From positions 57,800,899-57,864,898 of the forward strand of contig OZ034968.1 in the NCBI GenBank assembly GCA_964030785.1: a stretch of DNA of 64,000 nt, read 5' to 3'. Below are positions 21,996 through 33,824 of the stretch, in pieces (the first letter of the stretch is position 1; each line of letters begins with the position of its first letter). Position numbers and translations under genes: made by a program. The notes below the pieces were generated by a model, which was not told the origin of the DNA, made no database searches, and saw only the letters and a program-made list of their open reading frames with translations. This DNA comes from Siderastrea siderea (lineage: Eukaryota > Cnidaria > Anthozoa > Scleractinia > Rhizangiidae).

Positions 21996-24900
21996 TTAAT
22001 GCTCATTCCCCTGTGGAAATCTAATGCAGTGCCTCTCATACAGCTCCCTTGATGGCACGGGTGGTGCCTCAGCTATTGTCGGAGCAATTCTGCGTGGGTC
22101 ATCTGCATCCATGGCCACACTCCTTTTTACACCACCTTCATCTTCAGAGCGTAACCTGAACACTTTGGCCATCAACATCCAGATGTACTGGTAATCTTTG
22201 CTCTCTTTCAAAATCTTGACATTCCAGGTTTTGGTTCTTTGATTATATTTCCGTGATACAGATGTCTCTCCGTACATATTCACTGCTGTTTTGGTGTCGA
22301 GATGATAATTCCAATCGATTGCAGCGAGTCGCTTGCGAGCAGTCAAACCCTTTTTCCTATAAGAAAACAGAAATTTAGATGAGAAATCTAATAAGGTACA
22401 TTTTGTATCCACCACATTATTTAAGAAGTCCAATTGACAGCTCATGGAGTCAGATAAAGAGAAGTGATACAACAGGTACCCTATTAGAACTGTGGGTGGT
22501 AAACCAAAGAAAGCCCAGTGGAGATTATGTACACAACCACCCCAATCCCCTTGTGGCTCTGTTCACTTGCTGGAAACTCACGAGGCCCCAACCACAAGAA
22601 GTCCCAGTCTCTTACACCTTGCTTGTAGGTGTTCCCTTTTCTAAACTAATCAAAGTAAAGGATTTTCTTACGTGAATGAATGCCTTTTGCTTGCATACAT
22701 CAGAGACATACTGTTCGCACGATCGAGGGCACCTGAGTGTGTCTGTATAAAAAAGAGAACATAATGCAAATTAAGGGACCCATCATTTATTGGGAGGGGG
22801 GGGACAATCATCAAAGTGTAATCTAGCAAATGCTCTATTGATCACAGAACACTGGTAGAAGTGAAATATTCCTAGCTTTGTTGTCTGCAATATATTGGCA
22901 ATTATCCACACAACTATTGAGCACTAGGTTATGCTTACAGTAATGTTGTTATACAGTATACATGTTGTGGTTCAATATTATTTTGTCCTTGGTTCAATTA
23001 TTTTCTTTTGTTTTTAACTCATTTTCATAGGTTACCATAACAAAAACAAAAGAAAATAAAAATTGAACCAAGGATAAGATTGAACTTATTGGAAAAGGCA
23101 ATTATTTTAATGACCAGCTATCAAATTCCTATTGATCTTCTCTTTGCTTGGATGGTGTGACTATGGCAGCCATGTTGTTACCATTGGTGTGTTTGGAAAT
23201 AAGAAGTTTTGGGAAGTTCATTTCAGAACCAATGTCACTGACTGTGAACCAACTAAATATACCTGAATCTTGTATAATGCTCAAAGCTTTCAAGGAGAGT
23301 TGGTTCAAGAATGACAGCTTGGAGTGCTTCAAAGTCCTTATCGCGTCTGTCGAACCAAGGCAATTCCCTCTCATCTGATGGTATTTCGCCATGGGAACAC
23401 TTTCCTCCAATCCATTCATGCTGGTTACAAACGTGATGGAGTAGAGATATCCACATTTCCTAAAAAAAGATAATACGAATCAGTAGAGTACCAAAATAAT
23501 CGCTTTCAACAATTCCATCAGCAAACAGAGTAGGCATAGTCTGTCTGGGTTGAATGACTGTTGACTAGGAAGGCCCTGTAACATTTACAATGCAATTTCT
23601 ACTACTGAAAATGACAAATGTATTTTAGGAATGCAACCGATGATAAGCAAGCAAGAACTTATACAGAGTACTGAAGGGTTTTCATCAATTATAGAATGAC
23701 CTGATTGGTCACAACAAAATCAACATTCCCAGGAATTTTCTTAGGTGTTGACCTTTTTACTGGACACACTGTAATATTCTCTCCCCATATACCCTTCATG
23801 GACATTTTCTCGTAAAAAAATGGAAAAGATGGCTTATTTTGTTGATGGGGTATACTGATTTTTCCCTATCTTTCATAATTTTAGCAGACTTCCTGTTCAA
23901 AAAATGTTAATTTTATAATTGCAATTAGAAGTGTAGGTGAAATAACTATGGATACCTTCATTCGTCTCAGTGCTAGTTCATCATTTTGTGGCTGTATTTG
24001 GGATGCAGTACTGCAGCAGTGCCAGAAATGCCTGATGATGTGTTCAGACCACTTGTTGATCTTCTCCATGCCTTTTGTACTTCCAACCTATGAATATTGC
24101 AAAACTCACATGCCTACCTTTCAAATATTAAATATTATCATAATTCGGTAAATTGTGATCGTCCGGGTGAGTGTAGTCCTGAGAAGGTCTGTTTGAGGTG
24201 ACATTGATTGACGTTTCGACAACCTGAGCGGAAGTCATCATCAGAGTCAAGTGAACTGTAAATCGTCAGGAGATGTTATAAATCTCTGGTCGTTGTCCTG
24301 ATTGGTCGACGATCTCGTGATGTTATTGGTCGTCTGTCAGTTAAGCCGTGATGTTATTGGCTGTGAAGACTAAACGTGATTGGTGCGTTTCGATCCGTCT
24401 TTTGTTAGTCAAATGTTCGTTGGTCTATTGTTAGTCAAATGAGTCAGTTTGTCTATTGTTTGTCTGTCTTGTTATTGTCGGCAATCAGTCGTTTGTAAGG
24501 TGCAGGTAGCTGTTGGCAACGGTTCAGTGGTGTTTGTTCTAAGTTGGTAAACCAGCTTTCCAGAGTGATTCGTTGATAGTAGTCCGTACTGTAGGTGACG
24601 CATTCAGCAGAGTCCCAGTCGATCCTGTGGTTTGTTTTTAAATGGTGCTCGGCAATGTGATTGTTGATATCACCATTTCTAGTCGCTCGTTTGTGTTCAG
24701 TCAGTCGGACGTTCAGATTTCTGCCGGTCTCACCAATATAAGTGGCCTGGCAGTCGCAGCATTTGATTTTATAAACTGCTCCCCGTCTGTCGCTCGGTTC
24801 GTCTTTGTCTTTAACGTTCGTCAGTAGCTGTCGTAAAGTAGTGATAGGTTTGTGAGCAACGCGGATGTTGTAGGGTTGTAGGATTCGTGCAATAGTTTCA

Positions 24901-27900
24901 GAAGTCCCTTTGATGTAAGGTATGGTTGCAGTAGTGACAGGTGTCGCGTTAGTGTTCGTAGCGTTTGGTTCGGAGTTTCTGTAAGTGTTGTGTCTAATAA
25001 AGTCCCGGTTGTAATTGTTCTTGTTGAAAACGTTGTCTAAGTACTTGTTTTCGTCCGTTAAGCTGTCAGGTGAGTCACAAACTAGTTGCGCGCGTCTTGT
25101 CAGGGTCCGTATAGTCGTAGCTTTGTGAGAAGTTGGGTTGTAAGATGATTGGTCGAGTAGTCTGTCAGTATGTGTCGGTTTTCTGTAAATTGTCGTCCGT
25201 AGTTTGTTATTGTCGCGGGTAACTAAGCAGTCTAGAAAAGGTATTTTACCATTTTCCTCGATCTCCTTAGTAAACTGTATGTCGGCGTTTTGTCCGTTGA
25301 GGTGTTCGTGAAAATCGTCGATTTCGTCTTTGTGTACGGCTGTAAAGGTATCGTCAACGTAACGTAGCCAGAGTGGTAGTGTTCGTTTGTAAGTTGCGAG
25401 GGCTAGTTCCTCGATGTTTTGCATAACGATTTCTGCAACAACAACGGAAACTGGTGAGCCCATAGCTGTTCCGTGCAACTGTTTGTAGTGCTTGCCGTTG
25501 TACTGAAAATACGTAGAAGTAAGACAAAGGTTCAGTAAGTCCATTAAGTCGTCTGTAGGTAGCGGTAGTTCAATAGTAGAGTTGTTGATGGCGGTCTCAG
25601 TGCAGTCTAGAGCCAGTTGAAGTGGAATACTGGTGAACAGTGATTTCACATCAAAAGACACTAGTTTGTAGTCGTCAGGTACTTGTACTGTCTTGATTGC
25701 GTCAAGAGGGAGCTTTCAGAATCAGCCAAGGATAACATCAGAAGTAGAATAGCTTCTACTATACAATCAGCCTCTCTACCTGACAGTAACTTGACTAAAG
25801 ACGAACGACAAGCACTAAAACGACTGAAAACCGACGAAAACATTGTCATACTCCCAGCTGACAAAGGACGAGTGACTGTTGTTATGGACAAGACAGACTA
25901 TTACGACAAAATGGACGCACTTGTTAACGACAAACAGACCTACCAAGTACTTAAACGAGACCCGACGCCAGCACTTCAACGCAAACTTAACAGCAAACTA
26001 CTTGACCTCAAGAAAACTGACGCTATTGACATTCAACGCTACAACAGACTGAGGTGCCGTGTACCACAACCACCGAAACTTTACGGACTACCGAAACTGC
26101 ACAAACCTAACATACCCATGCGACCCATAGTCTCATTCTGTGGGTCCCTGACTTACCAACTGTCCAAATACTTGACTACCGTACTGAAACCTTTCACTGA
26201 CGAATCACGACACAAACTACAGTCGACTGAGAACTTTATTGACGCAATCAAGACAGTACAAGTACCTGACGACTACAAACTAGTGTCTTTTGATGTGAAA
26301 TCACTGTTCACCAGTATTCCACTTCAACTGGCTCTAGACTGCACTGAGACCGCCATCAACAACTCTACTATTGAACTACCGCTACCTACAGACGACTTAA
26401 TGGACTTACTGAACCTTTGTCTTACTTCTACGTATTTTCAGTACAACGGCAAGCACTACAAACAGTTGCACGGAACAGCTATGGGCTCACCAGTTTCCGT
26501 TGTTGTTGCAGAAATCGTTATGCAAAACATCGAGGAACTAGCCCTCGCAACTTACAAACGAACACTACCACTCTGGCTACGTTACGTTGACGATACCTTT
26601 ACAGCCGTACACAAAGACGAAATCGACGATTTTCACGAACACCTCAACGGACAAAACGCCGACATACAGTTTACTAAGGAGATCGAGGAAAATGGTAAAA
26701 TACCTTTTCTAGACTGCTTAGTTACCCGCGACAATAACAAACTACGGACGACAATTTACAGAAAACCGACACATACTGACAGACTACTCGACCAATCATC
26801 TTACAACCCAACTTCTCACAAAGCTACGACTATACGGACCCTGACAAGACGCGCGCAACTAGTTTGTGACTCACCTGACAGCTTAACGGACGAAAACAAG
26901 TACTTAGACAACGTTTTCAACAAGAACAATTACAACCGGGACTTTATTAGACACAACACTTACAGAAACTCCGAACCAAACGCTACGAACACTAACGCGA
27001 CACCTGTCACTACTGCAACCATACCTTACATCAAAGGGACTTCTGAAACTATTGCACGAATCCTACAACCCTACAACATCCGCGTTGCTCACAAACCTAT
27101 CACTACTTTACGACAGCTACTGACGAACGTTAAAGACAAAGACGAACCGAGCGACAGACGGGGAGCAGTTTATAAAATCAAATGCTGCGACTGCCAGGCC
27201 ACTTATATTGGTGAGACCGGCAGAAATCTGAACGTCCGACTGACTGAACACAAACGAGCGACTAGAAATGGTGATATCAACAATCACATTGCCGAGCACC
27301 ATTTAAAAACAAACCACAGGATCGACTGGGACTCTGCTGAATGCGTCACCTACAGTACGGACTACTATCAACGAATCACTCTGGAAAGCTGGTTTACCAA
27401 CTTAGAACAAACACCACTGAACCGTTGCCAACAGCTACCTGCACCTTACAAACGACTGATTGCCGACAATAACAAGACAGACAAACCATAGACAAACTGA
27501 CTCATTTGACTAACAATAGACCAACGGACATTTGACTAACAAAAGACGGATCGAAACGTACCAATCACGTTTACAGTCTTCACAGCCAATAACATCACGG
27601 CTTAACTGACAGACGACCAATAACATCACGAGATCGTCGACCAATCAGGACAACGACCAGAGATTTATAACATCTCCTGACGATTTACAGTTCACTTGAC
27701 TCTGATGATGACTTCCGCTCAGGTTGTCGAAACGTCAGTCAATGTCACCTCAAACAGTCCTTCTCAGGACTACACTCACCCGGACGATCACAATTTACCG
27801 AATTATGATATGACTCCTGGGTTCAAACCATTTACAGTATTAAATATTATATTGTATATTCCAAAGAAGTTAGCCTACAATGTATGAATATACCTGTAGT

Positions 27901-30900
27901 CAACAGCAAGTACTTGACAATGTTAGTTTACTACAACTGGAAACAGTGTTAAAACTTATCAAAGTGGTAGCGAGTTACAGCAGCAGCAGCAGTGCTTGTG
28001 TTTTGGTAAGAGGAATGCTTCTAAAAGTTTCTTAACTACCGGGTACAATTTGCATAGCATTTACTGTAATTCCGAAAAGGAAAAAAAATGCAACTTGGAA
28101 TTACACGAGCTCTGCATGTGCATTAAAACATTCATGCCAAAATTTTCAAGATATTTTAAAGGGTAGCTTCGTTGACTGCAGGAGTAGGCTAGGGTGACAG
28201 TATATTTTACATTTTCCAGCTGGACAGATGCAGTCACTGCTTTAGACAGAGCAGCTGATTGAGTCTACAGCCTACTAGTTTTGAGAATGCTGCATGTTCA
28301 AATATACCAAATAATTATGAGAGTATGTGAATACTATAGTGAAGATATACACACCTTTGAAATACACTTTTTTATACTTTTGGCCTTGTGCCAAATGTCT
28401 AAGGAATGGAACACATCTTTGAACATGGTCGCTTGAAGATAAAAAAAAAATATAGCATATTTAATTTCAGGTGTGTTACACTGTACCCTCTACAATAAAA
28501 ATGTAGTTACTAAAATATTAATTACCCTTAAGAAGAGTTCCAAGTATTTTCACTTCAAAATGTTTAGCAAAATTTTCTGGAACACTGCTTATATACTTGG
28601 CCATATATATGTATTAGAACTGAGGTACTAATAGAGAACCCTGTAGGCAAAATAAAGTAACATAACAAATGGAACATGGACATTTTTTTTTTCAATCCCC
28701 AGTTGGTAGGAGGATCATTGAAAGCTTAACAAGGTGCTAATAATTCTCATAAAAGCTTGTGCCTTACCCATTGCTTTCTTGATACTTGCTGACGCATCAG
28801 TGACAAGCTCGACCAAGTTTAGGAGATCTTTCAACCTTCTCAGAATTTTCAACAGCGCCTCCTTTTCCATGTTTACGGATCTCATCTCGACCTCCCTTTT
28901 ATCCATCACCTCTACATCGATAATATAACTGGTGGTCATCTCCATCAAGAAGTAACACAGATTCTTTGCTGTGAAACCAGGCGAGTCACATTGACCATCA
29001 CCACATACTACCAAAGCTTTATCTTTGAGCTCTTTCAATATTTCACCTTGCTGCCACTGCCACCACTCTGTCACAGCGGGGATGAGATAAATATTTTGGG
29101 CACGGTAGAAGGTGGTGGTGGAGACGAAAGACAGGCCCAGGAAATCAGCAAATTTGGCAATTTTATCATAGTTGTTACCGGACATCAAAATTGCAGCTGA
29201 TGCTTGTAAATTGTTGGCCAGTAGACGGTCACCATCACCTTTGTGAGAGGTACAAAATTTTCCACTGTGCCCATCTGGGCATCTCCATTTAATTAGGGCA
29301 CTAGTCCCACAAAGAGTATAATCAACCATAGTGGGCAGCTGACATTTAGTAGCACGGCATTTCTGTGCAAACAGCTGCACCAGGAGATCCAAGGCACAGA
29401 TCACCTTAGTGCCCTGCACAAGTTTGAGTTCTGGCTGGTAGCAAGGGCTTTCTTCCCAGCGGCTGAACTTCTTTTGTTCCCCAGAAGGCTCTTTTACGAA
29501 TGGGATATGTTGGAGGCCTGGTGCATTCTCTTCTTGTCTAGTTTCATCTTTGCTCATCTCTTGCTGGTTTGTTGAAGCATTTCCACCTGTCACATCATGA
29601 TCACTGACTGTCTCCACCGAAGGAACCTCTAAATAGCCAGACAGCTCAAATTCAGAATTTTCATCCATTGCATCATTTTCAGTGTCTTCCTGTTCCCTTT
29701 TAAATTATAACGTAAAATAACACATTAGATTAATGAGTTACGAATTTCCAAGAATTACAATCCCACCATCTGATAACAGCAAGACAACTTAAATTTAAAG
29801 TACAGGTACCTAAGTTTAAGTTACCTTTTCCCTGAGTAACCACTGTCATAAAACAAACAACTTTTATGAGGTCAAGGGTACAATCATACTACACATCAGA
29901 ATTTTTTTTAATGATATTTACTCACATGTCTAGCATATCTTCCTCATCCTCGCTACTTGATGATGTTTCTTTCTCCCTGTCCTCATCAAGCTCTTTCAGT
30001 GCATCGCTCAGGACTGTAGCATTGCTGTATGTAAATAAGGATAAACAATAAATGAGGCCTGATAACAAGAAGGCAAAAACAAAACACACTTTTTTCTTTT
30101 GTACCTCAACTCTAAAATCTCAGTTGTACATTATAGCTCTCTATGAAGCAAATTAGTAGAGACCAGAACTTGTTGAAAAAATGCAACTCCATTTGAAAGT
30201 GCTTTCAAATAAGTGAGGAATTAAGATTTGGATAATCATCAATATCCAGTACTTACAAGTCCACTTCGCTGTCACTATCAGACTCATCACTTGTAGATGT
30301 ATCATCCTCACTGTTGTCCTCACTCGATGGATCGCTCATGTGGACTGTGGATCCAGTGATATCCACATCTGCCTCAAAACTGTTGTATAATACATTTATT
30401 AAATTAATGGCTGTCCACAAAAAAGTACAGTATTTACAAGCTCATATGGATTATGGACACATATTATTCCTGGAGTGTAATCTTAGGGGATAAGTGACTT
30501 TGGGGGTGTTTACATAGATTGTCACCTTCCATTTTACTTTTCATTGTACATATGGTACAATGTATGTTTTTCTCCCTGTATTTGTTTACACAACAAAGCA
30601 GCACACCACTTTGAGTCATACCAGCAGAAGTTTGCACTGGTTCCGGTACCGGATCGAACTCCTCATCTAATTATGAAAATCTACATCATGTGAAAATGGT
30701 TCTTGCTTCCACGTAGTTGTGACTCTATTGACATACACGATACCAGTGCAAAATCTAATATCATTATGAGACATACCTGTGTGAATTCACCCCACTTACT
30801 GTACCGGTTTGAAATTGTAAAACTGGTTTCATGTAAATTACTCACTGCGAGTGTTCTTTAATTTTGCACAGCAATTGAAGGATGGTTAACATGAACATGG

Positions 30901-31919
30901 TACACAGTTTCACCCCTTATTGGACAATGATAAGACTCTCATACAAAATTATCCTGTATAAAGATGTTTGCAAGAATTAACCTGACAACTCACTACATGT
31001 AGCTGACAAGACAATAAAAGAATTCAATTCAATTTCATTTGAACATGGTAAAATTCATCAGAAAAAAATCATGAGGAATACATAATAACAAAGAATACCA
31101 TCATATATCATACTTTACAAGGTGTAACATATTTATTTTCCTTCAAATTATTCACATGTATACCTCGTTTCCTGAATAGTAATGGGGCTCTGTTCTATCC
31201 GTTCTTGTGCAGTATCAGCCCTTCTTTTCACTGGAGTGGAGGTGATTACGCCTTGTATGAACGAAAATAACTACAATGAGACAGTTGTTGCAATTGAACC
31301 TGATTCTACAAGATATTGGCATTTGTTTATGTTTTGCAGACTTGAGGAAAATGCGTTTCATATTTGTTTCACCACTAAACGATCGGCTAGGATGCTTTAA
31401 AACTGAAATACTAATCCCGAGTATATCACAACCCATCTTAGATCAGAGAAAAGCGAAAAGAACGAATAAAGATCGGAGCTATAGCTTACTATTGCCGTCG
31501 CCTGTTCCATCCTCGAGATCTACATGTACATGCAATTTCCCTCTTGCGGCCATGACAGTCATCCTTCAAAATATTGCAAAAAGAAGCACTTTAGACACAG
31601 CATACATTTACGGTTGTCATAATAATTCAGGCAACATAGGATAAGTGTCTACTACTTCACTTTACCTTGCTCTTCTTCGCATTTCCAGCGAAAGCAAATG
31701 CTGGGCGAAGGCTGTATCGGTCGAATACAGGCACGATCCCTTCAGTCGTTTCCATGTCGCATGGATTGCTTTATTCACATATATCCTGGTATGTTGCTGG
31801 TTCCATTTCTTCTTATTTCTTTCTCGATTTTCTGAGCTTTTCTGGAAGCTGCCGGGAGAAAGAAGCCTTCGACCGGCGCCATAGCGCTTCCCTCCTCTCG
31901 GTCCTCCGTCCAACGGCAT
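21996..31919 (-). CDS. Kolobok transposase, 11 exons
   Basis: Exons on the minus strand: 31,919-31,666; 31,563-31,490; 31,251-31,164; 30,379-30,257; 30,024-29,926; 29,696-28,768; 28,431-28,355; 24,087-23,956; 23,459-23,263; 22,742-22,672; 22,356-21,996. All have GT...AG borders and phases that agree except exon 9/10. Exon 1 has the N-terminal block ending FAQHLLSLEMRRRA. Exons 3-5 are acidic and Ser-rich. Exon 6 holds the catalytic signature CGDGQCDSPGFTAKN and LVTDASASIKK. Exon 7 has LDIWHKAKSIKK. Exon 9 has LLHHVCNQHEW plus a Cys/His pair. Exon 10 has SGALDRANSM. Exon 11 has LTARKRLAAIDWN. These blocks in this order are Kolobok transposase. An extra AC in ACACAC at the start of exon 10 breaks the frame; without it the protein would be about 800 residues. 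Confidence 0.85.
24126..24138. repeat. Target-site duplication of the Penelope insertion, left
   Basis: TATTAAATATTAT directly precedes the element and recurs at 27,838-27,850 after its tail: 13 of 13 bases. Confidence 0.8.
24204..24250 (-). ncRNA. Hammerhead ribozyme motif, left arm
   Basis: Minus strand: TTGACT, CTGATGA, stem II (GAC...GTC with inner CC/GG), GAAACGTC, then AATCAA. It is the same motif as in the right arm with one G-to-A change that breaks one stem I pair. Confidence 0.7.
24453..25661 (-). pseudogene. Penelope-like reverse transcriptase/GIY-YIG, inverted partial copy
   Basis: This 402-codon open frame starts inside the reverse transcriptase (MSFDVKSLFTSIPLQ) and runs through LRYVDDTFTA, KIPFLDC and the GIY-YIG endonuclease YKIKCCDCQATYIGETGRN to the natural stop. 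It lacks the whole N-terminal third, so it is only the inverted 3' half of the element. It ends DKQ, whereas the plus copy ends DKP. Confidence 0.88.
25706..27491 (+). CDS. Penelope-like element ORF (reverse transcriptase + GIY-YIG endonuclease), 5'-truncated
   Basis: The open frame runs about 595 codons from the arm junction; upstream codons (25,683-25,705) are antisense sequence of the inverted copy, so no native start is present. Order: NIVILPADKGRVTVV and RPIVS (fingers, typical of Penelope), VSFDVKSLFTSIP (catalytic D), GTAMGSPVS, LRYVDDTFTA (catalytic DD), IPFLDC, then a linker and the GIY-YIG nuclease KIKCCDCQATYIGETGRN...LTEHK. No stop or frameshift in this span. The Penelope-specific combination of telomerase-like reverse transcriptase and GIY-YIG is clear. 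The missing N-terminus means this copy is not autonomous. Confidence 0.93.
27696..27742 (+). ncRNA. Hammerhead ribozyme motif, right arm
   Basis: TTGACT (27,696-27,701), CTGATGA (27,702-27,708), stem II GAC-UU-CC/GG-UU-GUC, GAAACGTC (27,729-27,736), AGTCAA (27,737-27,742). Stem I pairs 6 of 6. Stem III is the self-complementary ACGT, as in minimal dimer-forming hammerheads. Predicted cleavage follows C27736. Hammerheads in Penelope-like elements are established. Confidence 0.8.
27838..27850. repeat. Target-site duplication of the Penelope insertion, right
   Basis: TATTAAATATTAT, identical to 24,126-24,138. Confidence 0.8.
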
Positions 31920-32148
31920 TGAAAACAACGCCAAAAAATTCCGATCTCAAAGAAATTCCAACTTAACGAAAACTATATATCATTAATCTATATCTGGGAG
32001 AAGCTTCAGGGTAATATTGAACTACTGAGCGCGATGTAAGCGGATTTTTGAAGGTTCTATATCACTTCTCGCATCTTTTGAATTCGCGACATCCTGTCAG
32101 GAAATCAAAGTTTGGAGCATGCGCAGTAACGGGATATTGGTCCTTTAA

Positions 32149-32794
32149 GCGAAAGACCATCGTGACCTTTCGAAGATGAGTCAAAGACAAGTCGAACTTT
32201 TGTGGTCCTTTCTGGCGTGAACACGGCTTGCAGTGGTAGGTACCATTCAGGTTTACCATGATCGATTTGTTCAGGTGGAACCTTTTTCACAAAGTCCTGA
32301 TCCAATAACTTTTGAACTTCTTCGTCAACAACTTTAAAGCAACCCTTTTTTTGGAACGACTTTTCAGAGCGATGTCGTAGTTACTCTGTTTGGGGGGTCC
32401 TGCTTCCTTCCAGGGCATCCTCACTTGTATTCTCCCGTCAACTAAGGTAGTTGAAGCTGCGAGGGACTTTACGAACTTGCCCACGTAACACGTTTTCACT
32501 GCATGTACAGAGTTTGGTTGGTTTGACGCCAAGGAGGTCTTGGTGAAGGAGTTTCTTGATATCCTCTACGATACTTACTGTCCCAACTTCTATTGACCGA
32601 ATTTGAGATGTGGTAGAGCTGTTTGACTCAAACTGTCCCAGAACGTACCATCCAAAACAGTTTCTTTTCGCGATAGGTTCTCCTGGTTCTCCGGACACTG
32701 TGTGGATATCAACGAAAGCTTCTACGAAGTCTGTGCCGATAAGGATATCTATGGCACCACCCGAAAGATGCAGCTTATCAGAAACGTTCTTCAA
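32149..32794 (-). pseudogene. BEL/Pao DUF1758 end and reverse transcriptase N-terminus
   Basis: Reading minus: LHLSGGAIDILIGTDFVEAF and FGWYVLGQ close the protease/DUF1758 region. After frame changes near 32,500 and 32,340 come LLDQDFVKKVPPEQ, WYLPLQAVFTPE and VRLVFDSSSKGHDGLSL, the first reverse-transcriptase blocks. The region stops at the TTAA of the Kolobok insertion. At least two frameshifts make it inactive. Confidence 0.85.
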
Positions 32795-32803
32795 ATGGGT
32801 GTA

Positions 32804-33778
32804 TTATCCCACTAATTTTTTAGAAATTGTTTTGGCATTACTGCAAGGTCTCGTAACAGTGTACACTTGAAGGGTCTTCGTAATATCTTCGTCAGTAGGT
32901 GAGGCAAGCGTGATATCGATTACCTGTGAAGGTTCGTTTTTCTTCTTCCCCCCAGCCAAATTCATAGTGAGATGCGTTGCTGATCCATTTAAGCCAAGTC
33001 GTCTAGCTGTATTTTTGGAAAGTAGGCTGATGTTAGATCCAGAGTCTAACATTGCAAGAACTTCGACAAAGTTTCCATTTCTGTTCATGAGTTTAACTTT
33101 TTGAACAGGGCACAAACCAGTGACAGGTTTTAACTTTGCTTTCTGGTACACAGCATTTCCTTGGATGTTGCCATTCGACGTAGTTGAGGGGCCTTGGAAT
33201 TGACTTTGGAATGGTGCTGCTCTTGGATTCGAATTTGTGTTTGTTTCGCCAGTCCTATCATTATGTAGAGACCGGTGGTGGTTTTTTCTGCATTTGTCAC
33301 AGGTTGAGCCATCTGGTTTCTTGCAATCGTTTGTGTGATGCGCTCTTAGACACTTGCGACGTCGCCAATATTGCTTAACAATCTCCCACCTTTGATTGAC
33401 TGTTAAAAGCTGGAACGTAGGACAGGCAGCCAGATGATGTTTGGTCTTACAGCCAAGTGGACATGCTTCATCATCAGTTTCTTCGCCATTGGCGGCATTA
33501 TTTTCTGTCTTCTTAGGACCCTTGTCCCGGCGACTTTCATTCCTTTCCTCAGAGACGAAGCTCTTTTTGCCTCGGGAGCGAATGCTTGCTTGCTGATGTA
33601 ACCAGGCGATGGGGTTGCTAACAGTTTCTTGTTTCCCTTCTCTTTTCATCTCTCTACCAAAATGTGAATTGTCGTTTGGATTGAGTTTGGACAAAAGTTG
33701 GGACATAAGGAATGGTGCTTCTGAAGACTCTAGCACGAGGCACCCATTATCCTCCATATCGTTTACGTAGCAAGACAC
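32804..33778 (-). pseudogene. BEL/Pao gag C-terminus, zinc knuckle and aspartic protease
   Basis: Cys/His knuckles (CPLGCKTKHHLAACPTF; CLRAHHTNDCKK; CDKCRKNHHRSLH) are followed by the aspartic protease active site AMLDSGSNISLL and LGLNG. The in-frame TAA at 32,804-32,806 follows KKLVG, and the same frame continues straight on (YTHLKNVSDK), so this is one nonsense change in the polyprotein. Confidence 0.88.
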
Positions 33779-33824
33779 TGTTGTGGCGAGGTGTGTAAAG
33801 GACTTGGAATCTCGTCTGACTGGT

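Larger units (their letters stand above)
24139..27837. mobile_element. Penelope-like retroelement with inverted 5' partial copy
   Basis: A left arm in minus orientation (24,139-25,705) and a right arm in plus orientation (26,239-27,807) are near-identical reverse complements of ~1.57 kb. They are separated by 533 bp of unique coding sequence (25,706-26,238). A 30-bp tail (27,808-27,837) follows only the right arm. One 13-bp duplication brackets the whole, so it came in as a single composite. The two copies of the protein region look identical over 402 residues except the last one, so the insertion is young. It lies in intron 7 of the Kolobok transposase. Confidence 0.9.
19265..32144. mobile_element. 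12.9-kb Kolobok DNA transposon
   Basis: Flanked by TTAA at 19,261-19,264 and 32,145-32,148, with imperfect terminal inverted repeats (GGGGAAACTATCCCG... left; AGGACCAATATCCCG... right, reverse complement; both followed by TGCGCA). It interrupts the BEL/Pao reverse transcriptase, whose frame is restored when the element and one TTAA are removed. It carries two converging spliced genes: the Kolobok transposase (minus) and a CXC/P2X7-ballast gene (plus). One transposase intron holds a Penelope-like insertion. TTAA duplication is established for Kolobok. Confidence 0.9.

Noticed and set aside
31276..31644. 122-codon plus-strand frame
   Set aside because: It is antisense to exon 2 and introns of the Kolobok transposase, whose splice phases fit well.
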